NCBI GenBank assembly: GCA_900547315.1
Contig: URGI01000006.1
Location: 1-43,597, forward strand
Length of the DNA: 43,597 nucleotides
Direction: 5' to 3'
Source: an uncultured Eubacteriales bacterium
GTDB taxonomy: Bacteria; Bacillota; Clostridia; Oscillospirales; Oscillospiraceae
Shown: piece after piece, positions 33,625 through 41,229 of the stretch
Position numbering within the stretch: position 1 is the first letter of the stretch
Layout: every line of letters starts with the position of its first letter
The notes under the pieces: model-generated
Told to the model about the DNA's origin: nothing
The model's database searches: none
What the model saw: the letters and a program-made list of their open reading frames with translations, nothing else
Program-made: the position numbers and the translations under genes

Positions 33625-35100
33625 TTGGTAACATTCATAATTGGCCTTGCGGTGCTTGTTGTAGGCGCGTATCTGTACGGCAAGCTGTGTGAAAAGGTGT
33701 TCGGTCCGGACGACCGCAAGACACCGGCGTACACAAAGCAGGACGGCATTGACTACGTGCCGATGAAGGGCTGGAAGAACAGCCTTATAAACCTGCTCAA
33801 CATCGCGGGCACAGGCCCGATCCTCGGACCCATTCAGGGCATACTCTTCGGACCCATCGCATTCATCACCATCCCCATCGGCAACATCATCGGCGGCGCG
33901 ATGCATGACTACTTCTCCGGCATGATCTGTCTGCGCGACGGCGGCAGCCAGATGCCGGACATGATCAAAAAGTACACCAACAAGGGTGTTTACTGGATAT
34001 ACAACGTGTTCGTGTGCGTACTGCTGCTGCTCGTCGGCGCGGTGTTCATCTACACCCCGGGCGACATCGCCGCAAAGCAGGTGTTCGGCTTCTCCGGCGA
34101 GGCCACCGCGGTTTCCACTTGGGTCATCTACGGCGTTATTTTCGTCTACTACCTCGTTGCAACCGTGTTCCCCATCGACGCGATAATCGGCCGCATTTAC
34201 CCGGTGTTCGGCGGCATACTGCTCTTCTCGGCAGTCGGCGTGTTCATCGGCATCTTCGCCAAGGGCTACCCGCTCGTTGAGTTGTGGAACAGCACATGGA
34301 CTTACGGCGGAGTCAACTACTCGCAGTACTTTGCGGATGGCCACTTCCTGCCGGTGTTCTTCGTCACCGTCGCCTGCGGCATCCTCTCCGGCTTCCACTC
34401 CACTCAGACTGCCATCATCTCCCGCACCATGAAGAGCGAGCGTCAGGGCCGCAACACCTTCTATAACATGATGGTGCTTGAGGGCTTCATAGCAATGGTC
34501 TGGGCGGCGGGCGCAATGGGCGTCTACAACCTCGGCCTTCAGGAGGCAAACGCACAGCTCGCTACCAGTACCGTCGGCGTCGTCTGCAAAGATATCCTCG
34601 GCAACGTCGGCGGCATAATCGCCCTGCTCGGCGTCATCGTCCTGCCCATCACCTCCGGCGACACCGCTCTGCGCGCGCTGCGCCTGACCGTGTCCGACAC
34701 GCTGCATATCGACCAGAGCACGAACGGCAAGCGCCTCGGCCTGTCGGCCATCATCTTCCTGCTCGTCGCGGGTATCCTCGTCTGGGCAAAGTTCGACGTC
34801 AACGGCTTCAACACCCTCTGGCGCTACTTCGCGTGGTCGAACCAGACTCTCGCGCTGTTCGCGCTGGCATCCGTGACCGTGTGGATGTTCGAAAACGGCA
34901 AGGGCAAGTGGTCGTGGATGCCGATGATCCCGGGCGTATTCTACGCGTTTATCACCTGCACCTTCATCGCAAACGCGAAGATCGGCTTCAACATCCCGTG
35001 GACAGCCGCCTACATAATCGGCGTGGGCTTTGCCGTTGCCTACGGCGTGATCGTCGTCTGGTACGGCAAAAAGCGCAGCACCGCAACGCTGAGAGCATAA
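33625..35100 (+). CDS. Second CstA-family transporter, divergent
   Basis: CstA-family membrane protein. GGGAGG at 33612-33617 is seven bases before a TTG at 33625 whose product starts VTFIIGLAVLVVGAYLYGKL, matching the start of the other CstA in this window; the frame is open further upstream to 33565 but without a site. That gives 491 residues and about 12-14 helices. The family order is kept (YTKQDGIDYVPM, NIAGTGPILGPIQG, GNIIGGAMHDYFSG, VACGILSGFHSTQTA) but the GHHF found before IAGAGP in typical CstA is replaced by KNSLINLLN. It is a divergent paralogue, and the substrate may differ from that of the first copy. Codon bias is strong, as in the first copy. Confidence 0.88.
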   Translation: MVTFIIGLAVLVVGAYLYGKLCEKVFGPDDRKTPAYTKQDGIDYVPMKGWKNSLINLLNIAGTGPILGPIQGILFGPIAFITIPIGNIIGGAMHDYFSGMICLRDGGSQMPDMIKKYTNKGVYWIYNVFVCVLLLLVGAVFIYTPGDIAAKQVFGFSGEATAVSTWVIYGVIFVYYLVATVFPIDAIIGRIYPVFGGILLFSAVGVFIGIFAKGYPLVELWNSTWTYGGVNYSQYFADGHFLPVFFVTVACGILSGFHSTQTAIISRTMKSERQGRNTFYNMMVLEGFIAMVWAAGAMGVYNLGLQEANAQLATSTVGVVCKDILGNVGGIIALLGVIVLPITSGDTALRALRLTVSDTLHIDQSTNGKRLGLSAIIFLLVAGILVWAKFDVNGFNTLWRYFAWSNQTLALFALASVTVWMFENGKGKWSWMPMIPGVFYAFITCTFIANAKIGFNIPWTAAYIIGVGFAVAYGVIVVWYGKKRSTATLRA

Positions 35101-35975
35101 GCCGTGCTGAAAAGATAATAATTAATTCTAAGACCTCCGGCTTTGCCGGAGGTCTTGTGATATGCGGAGAATTTTTTTTGCTCCCTCATCAGAGGGAGCC
35201 AAGGGCTTTTTAACCGCCATATCCCGAAAAGCCGGCGGCCGTTTTCGAGGGAGATCTTCGCGGCGTCCTCGGCGCTTATGCCCTTGACCTCGGCGATTTT
35301 CGCGGCGATATATTGCAGATTGCGCGAATCGTTGCGCTTGCCGCGCATCGGCACGGGGCTGAGATACGGGCTGTCCGTCTCGATGAGTATGCGGTCGAGC
35401 GGGCAGATCTCAAGCGTTTCTATGTTTTTGCGCGCATTCTTGTAAGTTATCGGCCCGTCGAAGCCGAGATACCAGCCGCGCTTCAGAAGCTCCTTTGCCA
35501 TCTCCGCACTGCCGGAATAGCAGTGGAACACGCCGCGCAGCTCGGGATACCGGCCGACGATCTCGAACGTATCCGCGTGAGCCTCGCGGTCGTGGATGAT
35601 GACGGGCTTGTCAAGCTCCAACGCCAGCTCAAGCTGCTTTGCAAACAGCTCCTTCTGCTCCTCGCGGCGGCTCGCGTCCCAATAATAATCAAGCCCAATC
35701 TCGCCTATCGCGGCGCATTTTTCGTGCGCGGCAAGCTCGCGGATGACCGCGAAATCGCCCTCGGCGGCGCCTGCAAGCTCCTCCGGATGGATGCCGACGG
35801 CGGCATAGACAAAGGAGTATTCCTCCGCAAGCGCTATTGCGGCGCGGCTGCTTTTCACGTCGCAGCCCGGGTCGATGATAAGCCCGACGCCGGAAGCATA
35901 AAGCTCCGGCAGGAGCGCGCCGAGGTCGGCGTCAAAAGCGGAGTCGTCATAGTGGGCATGAGTGTCAAAATACAT
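35040..35975 (-). CDS. tatD: TatD-family metal-dependent nuclease with abnormal C-terminal extension
   Basis: TIM-barrel hydrolase of the TatD family (DNase/RNase in repair and quality control). AGGAG six bases before the ATG. Metal ligands H6 and H8 (DTHAH), E92 in GEIGLDYY, H128 in VIIHDRE, H151 in FHCYSGS and D201 in ETDSPYLSP are intact. Family proteins normally end just after the ENGRRLFGI sequence seen here at residues 244-252. Instead the frame runs on 59 residues to 35040, through a repeat-like palindrome (35180-35199), the cstA hairpin, and 61 bases antisense to the end of the cstA gene. The added tail has no family-like sequence, so the original stop appears to have been lost. Activity is probably retained because the core is complete. 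Confidence 0.9.
   Translation of the reverse strand: MYFDTHAHYDDSAFDADLGALLPELYASGVGLIIDPGCDVKSSRAAIALAEEYSFVYAAVGIHPEELAGAAEGDFAVIRELAAHEKCAAIGEIGLDYYWDASRREEQKELFAKQLELALELDKPVIIHDREAHADTFEIVGRYPELRGVFHCYSGSAEMAKELLKRGWYLGFDGPITYKNARKNIETLEICPLDRILIETDSPYLSPVPMRGKRNDSRNLQYIAAKIAEVKGISAEDAAKISLENGRRLFGIWRLKSPWLPLMREQKKFSAYHKTSGKAGGLRINYYLFSTAYALSVAVLRFLPYQTTITP
35131..35155 (+). terminator. Hairpin after the second cstA
   Basis: AGACCTCCGGC (35131-35141) pairs perfectly with GCCGGAGGTCT (35145-35155). The following sequence is only weakly T-rich on the plus strand. The hairpin lies inside the extended tatD reading frame on the other strand. Confidence 0.6.
35180..35199. repeat. Palindromic repeat fragment within the tatD extension
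   Basis: GCTCCCTC (35180-35187), ATCA, GAGGGAGC (35192-35199), preceded by eight T and followed by CAAGGGC. It resembles, from memory, fragments of intergenic palindromic repeats of Oscillospirales and may be the insertion that removed the tatD stop codon. Confidence 0.4.
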
Positions 35976-36018
35976 GGCTTTCTCCTGAAGTTATATAATG
36001 AGGTCATTATATAAAAAA

Positions 36019-36050
36019 ATCGCTTGGATTGCAAATGCAATCCAAGCGAT
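36019..36050 (-). terminator. Intrinsic terminator of hsp20
   Basis: A 15-base-pair perfect stem (36019-36033 with 36036-36050) with a tight loop, followed by TTTTTT on the minus strand, just beyond the hsp20 stop. Confidence 0.85.
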
Positions 36051-36061
36051 ATGTGAGCCTT

Positions 36062-36526
36062 TTATTTTATCTCCAGTCTGCGGCTGGCGGGGATCAGGGT
36101 GGCCTTCTTCGGCATGGTCAGCTTCAGCACACCGTCGCTGTACTCGGCATCGATCTTGTCTACCTCGACGGCGGACACATCAAAGCTTCTGGTGTAAGAA
36201 CCGTAGTAACGCTCACGCTTTACGTAGTTCTTCTTGCCCTTCTCGGCCTTTCCTTCAGCCTTTTCATCATCCTTGCTGTCGTAGCTGTGCTCAGCGGAGA
36301 TAGTCAGAACGTCGTTTTCAACGTCCAGCTTGATGTCCTCTTTCTTGAAGCCGGGCAGCTCGGCCTCCAGCTCGTAGCTGTCGCCGGTGTCGATAACGTC
36401 GGTACGGAAGCTTCCCATTACGGAACTGCCGCCGAAGACGCTGCGCTCAAACTCTTCAAGGTCACGGAACGGATCATAAGTGGCAACACGATTAGCTCTG
36501 CGTTCAAAAGGAATCAGTTCAAACAT
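36062..36526 (-). CDS. hsp20: Small heat-shock protein Hsp20
   Basis: ATP-independent holdase chaperone that binds unfolding proteins under heat or oxidative stress. ATG at 36526 with GGAGG ten bases upstream gives 154 residues; longer forms start inside the leader. The alpha-crystallin domain spans about 41-145 with the hallmark DGVLKLTMPK (131-140); within it a charged insertion (SKDDEKAEGKAEKGKK, about 84-99) makes an acidic and lysine-rich loop longer than usual. The C-terminal LEI matches the IxI oligomerisation motif. A perfect CIRCE operator lies 135 bases upstream, so the gene should be repressed by HrcA. Confidence 0.93.
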   Translation of the reverse strand: MFELIPFERRANRVATYDPFRDLEEFERSVFGGSSVMGSFRTDVIDTGDSYELEAELPGFKKEDIKLDVENDVLTISAEHSYDSKDDEKAEGKAEKGKKNYVKRERYYGSYTRSFDVSAVEVDKIDAEYSDGVLKLTMPKKATLIPASRRLEIK

Positions 36527-36660
36527 AATATATATACCTCCATATTTCATTAACACTTTTAACTTCGGGTGAAACATTTATCTCTTTCGTTTCATCCTGT
36601 ATATAAGATACAGCACAAATGTTAATAAATATAGCGATAAATATGAATAAACTGTTAACG

Positions 36661-36687
36661 TTAGCACTCGAATAAAAAGAGTGCTAA
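36661..36687. promoter_or_regulatory. Perfect CIRCE operator (HrcA-binding site)
   Basis: TTAGCACTC (36661-36669), nine-base spacer, GAGTGCTAA (36679-36687): all 18 conserved bases of the HrcA operator. It lies between the znuB stop and hsp20, 135 bases from the hsp20 start. I could not find a clear -35/-10 pair around it. Confidence 0.95.
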
Positions 36688-37494
36688 TTATTTTTTGCCG
36701 AGCAGAGAGAACAGGCCGAAGCATATCAGATCGGCGATAACGACGCTTGCGCCGGTCGGCGTCTCCCAGAAATACGAGGCCAGCACGCCGAGAATGAAGC
36801 ACACAACGGATATCGCTGCCGAGCACAGCACGACTGCGCGGAAGCTTTTGCACACGCGCATCGCGGACAGGGCAGGGAAGATTATCAGGCTGGAGATGAG
36901 CAGCGCGCCCATCATACGCATTCCGAGCACGACCGTGACCGCGGTCAGCACAGCGATGAGCGTGTTGTAAGCGTCGGTGCGCACGCCGGTGGCGCGGCTG
37001 AAAGTCTCGTCAAAGGTGACGGCGAAGATGCGCGGGTACAGCAGTGTAAAGGCCAGCAGCACAGCGATGGAAAGTATCACGCTCAGTACCGCGTCGCCAC
37101 GGCTGAGGGACAGCACGCTGCCGAACATGTAGCTCGACACCTCGGTGTTCATGCCGGTAGTGACGGAGATGACGACGACGCCGATGGCCAACGCACTGCT
37201 GGATATCATGGCTATGGCCGCGTCGCCCTTTATCTTCGAGTTTTGACTCAGCCGCAGGAGCAGCACTGCCGCGAGAACGACGACCGGCACCGCAACGGCG
37301 AGCGGAGCAAGCCCCAGCGCCGACGCGATTGCGAGCGCGCCGAAGCCGACGTGGCTAAGTCCGTCGCCGATCATCGAATAGCGCTTGAGCACCAGCGACA
37401 CGCCGAGCAGCGCCGCGCAGAGACTCACGAGCACGCCGACGATGAGCGCGCGCTGCATGAAGTGGTAAGACAGCATATTTATTATCTCGCTCAT
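36688..37494 (-). CDS. znuB: Zinc/manganese ABC transporter, permease
   Basis: Membrane subunit of an ABC-3 family metal importer: 268 residues with about eight helices, and the LKRYSMIGDGLSHVGFGALA and GALLISSLIIFPALSA segments typical of ZnuB/AdcB/MntB. Its ATG overlaps the stop of the ATPase gene by four bases, so translation is coupled. Zinc is inferred from the His-rich binding protein of the same operon. Its stop codon touches the CIRCE operator. Confidence 0.92.
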   Translation of the reverse strand: MSEIINMLSYHFMQRALIVGVLVSLCAALLGVSLVLKRYSMIGDGLSHVGFGALAIASALGLAPLAVAVPVVVLAAVLLLRLSQNSKIKGDAAIAMISSSALAIGVVVISVTTGMNTEVSSYMFGSVLSLSRGDAVLSVILSIAVLLAFTLLYPRIFAVTFDETFSRATGVRTDAYNTLIAVLTAVTVVLGMRMMGALLISSLIIFPALSAMRVCKSFRAVVLCSAAISVVCFILGVLASYFWETPTGASVVIADLICFGLFSLLGKK

Positions 37495-38198
37495 ACTCGG
37501 TTACCTCCCAGAAAGCGCCGCGCGAGGTCGCTCTCCCTGTATTCGGCTGCGGTGCCGAAGAAAAGCTGGCGGTGGCCGAGATGGAGAATGTGCGTGGCGT
37601 AGCGCACGGCTTCGTGGATGTCGTGCGAGACCATGATGACGGAAATGCCGTCGCAGAGGTTCACAAGCTTGATGAGATTATACATCTCGCCTGCGGCGAT
37701 GGGGTCAAGCCCCGTCACCGGCTCGTCGAGCAGCAGAAGCTTTTTCGTCGCGCACAGCGCGCGGGCGAGAAGGACTCGCTGCTGCTGACCGCCGGACAGC
37801 GCGTGATAGCTCGTGTCGGCAAGCTCTTCGATGCCCATACGCTCCATGTTCATCTGCACGTGCTCGCGGTCGGCCTTGCTGTAAAACAGCCGCCCGCCGA
37901 GGGAATTTAGGCAGCCGGACAGCACGACCTCGCGCACGCTCGCGGGGAAATCGCGCTGGACCTGCGTCTGCTGCGGCAGATAGCCGATCTCCGTTTCGCG
38001 CAGCCCGTCGCCGAGGATAAGCTCGCCCGACGCGGGGGCTTTAAGGCCGAGAAGCCCTTTTATAAGCGTCGATTTGCCGGAGCCGTTCTCGCCGACGACG
38101 CACAGATAATCCCCAGCGCTCAGGGAAAAATTCACGCCCTCAAGGACTGTCTTGCCATCATAGGCAAAGCTCATGTCCCTGCATGTAAGTATGGCCAT
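37491..38198 (-). CDS. znuC: Zinc/manganese ABC transporter, ATP-binding protein
   Basis: 235-residue ABC ATPase powering metal import. Walker A GENGSGKST (36-44), Q-loop in GYLPQQTQVQ, signature LSGGQQQR followed by LLLLDEP (Walker B) and the SHD switch histidine. The PQQ...DFPASVREVVLSG pattern fits the ZnuC/MntB branch. Overlaps the binding-protein stop by one base and the permease start by four. Confidence 0.94.
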   Translation of the reverse strand: MAILTCRDMSFAYDGKTVLEGVNFSLSAGDYLCVVGENGSGKSTLIKGLLGLKAPASGELILGDGLRETEIGYLPQQTQVQRDFPASVREVVLSGCLNSLGGRLFYSKADREHVQMNMERMGIEELADTSYHALSGGQQQRVLLARALCATKKLLLLDEPVTGLDPIAAGEMYNLIKLVNLCDGISVIMVSHDIHEAVRYATHILHLGHRQLFFGTAAEYRESDLARRFLGGNRV

Positions 38199-39172
38199 CA
38201 GCCGAGCGCCTCCTTTACCGTTTCAAGATTTCCGCGCATAAGTTCAAGATAGGTCACGCCGCCGCGCAGCTGATCGGCAGTGACGTTATGGCAGGAGTTG
38301 AACAGCAGCTTCTCGCAGCCGGTATCCTCGCAGACGATGTCCGCCATCTTCTGGTTTGAAAACTCGATGTACAGCACCGCGGGCGCCTGCTCCTCGCGGA
38401 CGCGGTCGATGAGAAACGCGACCGTGCGCGCCGAAGGCTCGGCGTCGTCCGCGCAGCCGGGGAAGGCGGCGAAGTAGTCAAGCCCGTATTCCTCGACAAA
38501 GTAGCGCACGGGGAAGCGGTCGGCGAATATCAGCGTGTGCCGCTTCGCGTTCGCAATTACGCCGCGGAAATCCGCGTCCAGCTCCTGAAGCTCCGCGCAG
38601 TAATCAACGCAGCGCGCCGTATAATCGGATGCGTGAGCGGGATCGGCCTGACAGAGCGCGGCGGAGATCGCGCGGCATATCAGCTGCGCGTTGACGGGAG
38701 AGGTCCAGACATGCTCGTCGTACTCCTCGTCCTCGTGCTCGTCGTGGTCGTGATCGTGGTCGTGATCGTGGTCGTGGTGCTCGTGCACCTGCATCCCGTC
38801 CTTGTCCTCCTCGGTCAGCGCGTCCACGCAGTCGAGCATCACAACGGTGGGTATCTCATTGCCCATGCCGCCCAGGATCTCGTCCAGCCATGCTTCGGAT
38901 TCGCCGCCATTGCAGACGAGCAGATCGCAGTTTTGTATGCGGATGATGTCCTGCGGCGTCGGCTCATAGCTGTGCGCCTCGGAGCCGGGCGGGATGAGCA
39001 GGGTCACGTTCCCGTCGTCCCCAGCGATCTGGCGGGCAAAGTCGTAGGCCGGGAACACCGTGGCCACGATATTGACCCCGCCGTCCGTCTCCGGCGCCTG
39101 CGCCTGCTGCCCGCAGGCGCACAGCGCGAGGCACAGGGTACATATTAAAATAAGAGCGAAAAATTTTTTCAT
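38198..39172 (-). CDS. znuA: Zinc-binding lipoprotein of the ABC importer
   Basis: Extracytoplasmic solute-binding protein (cluster A-I/TroA fold). GGAGG precedes the ATG. Signal peptide and lipobox LCAC put the lipid anchor on C20. Metal ligands fit H67 (SEAHSYEPTP) and H154 (EHVWTSPVNA). Between them is a His/Asp-rich loop (about 130-150: HEHHDHDHDHDHDHDEHEDE), the hallmark of zinc-specific members, thought to catch zinc for the site. 324 residues. First gene of the znuA-znuC-znuB operon. I could not identify a promoter or Zur box in the roughly 100 bases upstream. Confidence 0.94.
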   Translation of the reverse strand: MKKFFALILICTLCLALCACGQQAQAPETDGGVNIVATVFPAYDFARQIAGDDGNVTLLIPPGSEAHSYEPTPQDIIRIQNCDLLVCNGGESEAWLDEILGGMGNEIPTVVMLDCVDALTEEDKDGMQVHEHHDHDHDHDHDHDEHEDEEYDEHVWTSPVNAQLICRAISAALCQADPAHASDYTARCVDYCAELQELDADFRGVIANAKRHTLIFADRFPVRYFVEEYGLDYFAAFPGCADDAEPSARTVAFLIDRVREEQAPAVLYIEFSNQKMADIVCEDTGCEKLLFNSCHNVTADQLRGGVTYLELMRGNLETVKEALG

Positions 39173-39232
39173 GCATTCCTCCGGACAGGTGCTCTTGCCC
39201 GCCGCGCGGTCAAGACCGGCGCGGGCTCACGC

Positions 39233-39268
39233 AAACGATCCCGCACAGGTTTTAGTGCGGGATCGTTT
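39233..39268 (-). terminator. Hairpin between the PPOx-like gene and znuA
   Basis: A 14-base-pair perfect stem (39233-39246 with 39255-39268) six bases beyond the PPOx-like stop. The T tract is weak on the minus strand, so it may be leaky and let transcription reach znuA. Confidence 0.6.
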
Positions 39269-39273
39269 TGGTA

Positions 39274-39666
39274 TCAGCAATGATATACCACGGGCGGCTC
39301 TGTAAAGGAGTAGAGCGTCGCGGTGACGTTGCGGAGGTACCAGACCTCGGTGTTGCCGTCGTCCGGAGAGTAGAGCGCTTTCAGGTTCGGGTACGCCTCC
39401 AGCATGCTCACGCGCGCCTCGCGGTCGTCATCCTCGGCGGCGGTCGCCTCCACGCGCATCCACTTGCCGTCCTTCATCGCGCATATCTCAAGCTTCGGGT
39501 TCTTGTGCAGCTGGCGCGAAACGGACTTCGATTTGCCGGTCTGGATGTAGAGCCGGCCGTTATATATGTTCACGGTCCCGAACGGGCGCACACGCGGCTG
39601 CCCGTCGTCACAGGTGGCGAGGAAGTAATCCCCGCAGGCCTTCAGAAACTCATATATTTCTTCCAT
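39274..39666 (-). CDS. Pyridoxamine 5'-phosphate oxidase-fold (FMN-binding type) protein
   Basis: 130 residues from ATG 39666 (MEEIYEFLKACGDYFLATCD; AAAGGT upstream). The split-barrel fold pattern is clear: FLATCDDGQPRVRPFGTVNIYNGRLYIQTGKSKSVSRQL is the FMN/F420-binding half, followed by a dimer-forming helix and LRNVTATLYSF. These small proteins usually reduce or bind flavin; the actual substrate is unknown. It is transcribed divergently from mntP out of a shared 154-base region. Confidence 0.85.
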   Translation of the reverse strand: MEEIYEFLKACGDYFLATCDDGQPRVRPFGTVNIYNGRLYIQTGKSKSVSRQLHKNPKLEICAMKDGKWMRVEATAAEDDDREARVSMLEAYPNLKALYSPDDGNTEVWYLRNVTATLYSFTEPPVVYHC

Positions 39667-39716
39667 GTCATTAAACCTTTCATGCAATAATATAGATCTG
39701 CCCAAGTTTATATAAT

Positions 39717-39745
39717 ATATTAACCTTTGTCCGGCAGAATTACAA
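39717..39745 (-). promoter_or_regulatory. Candidate promoter of the PPOx-like gene
   Basis: On the minus strand TTGTAA (39745-39740), 17-base spacer, TAATAT (39722-39717). Confidence 0.5.
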
Positions 39746-39755
39746 GCCGTTTTTA

Positions 39756-39784
39756 TTGACTTTTTTGTAAACACGCGATATGAT
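39756..39784 (+). promoter_or_regulatory. Sigma-A promoter of mntP
   Basis: TTGACT (39756-39761), 17-base spacer, TATGAT (39779-39784), start near 39791. No manganese (yybP-ykoY) riboswitch fits in the leader of about 30 bases. Confidence 0.7.
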
Positions 39785-39798
39785 GATAAAACTTATCA
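39784..39798. promoter_or_regulatory. Fur-box-like palindrome at the mntP start site
   Basis: TGATAA (39784-39789), AAC, TTATCA (39793-39798). Compared with the Fur-family 7-1-7 box TGATAATNATTATCA it matches 12 of 14 defined bases. It overlaps the -10 edge and the predicted start site, a position for repression by a metal-dependent regulator (Fur, PerR or MntR type). Confidence 0.5.
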
Positions 39799-39820
39799 CA
39801 ATAATCGAGGTCATGCCATA

Positions 39821-40384
39821 ATGAGTTTTATTGGACTGTTCCTCATCGCCGTCGGCCTTAGCATGGACGCCTTTGCCGTGTCCATATGCAAGGGCCTGAG
39901 CGTCAAAAAGCTCAGCCCGAAGCATGCGCTGCTGGTCGGCGTTTATTTCGGCGGATTTCAGTTTCTCATGCCGGTCATCGGCTATCTGCTCGGCTTCCGG
40001 TTCGAGCATCTCATCACGAACATTGACCATTGGATAGCTTTCGTGCTGCTGGCCTTCATCGGCGGCAACATGATAAAGGAGTCCTTCGGCAAGTCCGAGG
40101 AGCTCAACGACGATTTTGGCTTCAAGACCATGTTCCTCATGGCGGTCGCGACGAGCATAGACGCGCTGGCCGTCGGCATAACCTTTGCTTTCCTGAACGT
40201 CAGCATCATCCCCGCCGCGAGCCTGATCGGCGTGACCACTTTCATAATCGCCGCGGTGGGCATATACATCGGCAACGTCTTCGGAGCAAAATATAAGTCA
40301 AAGGCGGAGCTTGCGGGCGGCATAATCCTCGTCCTCATCGGCGTGAAGATCCTGCTTGAGCACCTCGGCATAGTGAATTTCTGA
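39821..40384 (+). CDS. mntP: Manganese efflux pump MntP
   Basis: 187-residue membrane protein exporting Mn2+. Two homologous halves of three helices each carry the conserved aspartates: LSMDAFAVS (13-21, D16) and TSIDALAVG (111-119, D114), plus the cytoplasmic GGNMIKESF segment. The start codon follows GAGG by about ten bases. It has a good promoter with a metal-regulator-like palindrome and its own terminator. A zinc importer lies just beyond the divergent neighbour, so three of five consecutive genes here handle metals or redox cofactors. Confidence 0.94.
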   Translation: MSFIGLFLIAVGLSMDAFAVSICKGLSVKKLSPKHALLVGVYFGGFQFLMPVIGYLLGFRFEHLITNIDHWIAFVLLAFIGGNMIKESFGKSEELNDDFGFKTMFLMAVATSIDALAVGITFAFLNVSIIPAASLIGVTTFIIAAVGIYIGNVFGAKYKSKAELAGGIILVLIGVKILLEHLGIVNF

Positions 40385-40397
40385 ATATGTATAAAGC

Positions 40398-40426
40398 CCT
40401 GCCGGTTTCCTCCGGCAGGATTTTTT
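40398..40426 (+). terminator. Intrinsic terminator of mntP
   Basis: CCTGCCGG (40398-40405) pairs with CCGGCAGG (40412-40419), loop of six bases, followed by ATTTTTT. Confidence 0.9.
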
Positions 40427-40456
40427 GCGCTAATTCTTAAGAATTCACCGCGCAGT

Positions 40457-40506
40457 TACAAATTTTGCCTAAAAATATACAAATTTGATACAAGTTCGTG
40501 TATAAT
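40457..40506 (+). promoter_or_regulatory. Response-regulator promoter with phased TACAAA direct repeats
   Basis: TATAAT at 40501-40506 lacks a recognisable -35 box at 17 bases. Instead TACAAA (40457-40462), TACAAA (40478-40483) and TACAAG (40489-40494) recur at 21 and 11 bases, i.e. two and one helical turns, the pattern of OmpR-family regulator sites. The upstream gene's terminator isolates it, so this is probably an activator-dependent, autoregulated promoter. Confidence 0.55.
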
Positions 40507-40549
40507 TAAATAAGCTCTGAACACAGCGAACACGACAGGGAGTGAGAGC

Positions 40550-41203
40550 ATGATACGAATCCTCATCGTGGAGGACGAAAAGCCGATATCCGAGCTTATG
40601 CGCCTGAGCCTTACGAAGGCCGGCTACAGCTGCCACTGCGCCTATGACGGCGCGCAGGCGGCGGACATACTTGAAAAGGAAATCTTCGATCTTGTGCTGC
40701 TCGACGTGATGCTGCCGAAATACAGCGGCTTCGAGCTGATGGAGTACATCCGCCCGAGCGGCACGCCCGTTATATTCATCACCGCGCGCAACTCCGTGGA
40801 TGACCGCGTGAAGGGGCTGCGCATGGGCGCGGAGGACTATATAGTCAAGCCCTTCGAGGTCATAGAGCTGCTGGCGCGGGTCGAGGTCGTACTGCGCCGC
40901 TGCCAGAAGACCGGCGAGCATATCACCTGCGGCGACCTCGAGATAGACCTGCGCTCCATGCAGGTGCACCGAGGCGGCGAGGCCATCGACCTGACCAAGA
41001 CCGAGTGGGATCTGATGCTGCTGTTCGTGCGCAACCGCGGCGCGGCGCTCTACCGCGACACGATATATGAGCGCGTCTGGGGCGGGGAATACCCCGTCGG
41101 CAGCCGCGTGGTCGATCTGCACATCCAGCGCCTGCGCCGGAAGATCGGCTGGGAGGACAAGCTCCGCACCGTCAACCGCGTCGGCTACCGGCTGGAGCCG
41201 TAG
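40550..41203 (+). CDS. OmpR/PhoB-family response regulator
   Basis: 217 residues: receiver domain with acidic pocket E8-D9, phosphorylated D52 (LLDVMLP) and K100 (VKP), then a winged-helix DNA-binding domain (LTKTEWDLMLLFVRNRG...YERVWGGEYPVGSRVVDLHIQRLRRKIG). A GGAGTGAG precedes the ATG. Its stop lies 27 bases before the kinase start, and the three genes here form an operon. Direct repeats in the promoter suggest it controls its own operon. Confidence 0.94.
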   Translation: MIRILIVEDEKPISELMRLSLTKAGYSCHCAYDGAQAADILEKEIFDLVLLDVMLPKYSGFELMEYIRPSGTPVIFITARNSVDDRVKGLRMGAEDYIVKPFEVIELLARVEVVLRRCQKTGEHITCGDLEIDLRSMQVHRGGEAIDLTKTEWDLMLLFVRNRGAALYRDTIYERVWGGEYPVGSRVVDLHIQRLRRKIGWEDKLRTVNRVGYRLEP

Positions 41204-41229
41204 AAAATTTTGCTTCATGGAGAGCGCCT

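Noticed and set aside
39785..39820. A manganese riboswitch (yybP-ykoY) before mntP
   Set aside because: The predicted leader is only about 30 bases, far too short, and none of the conserved loops is present.
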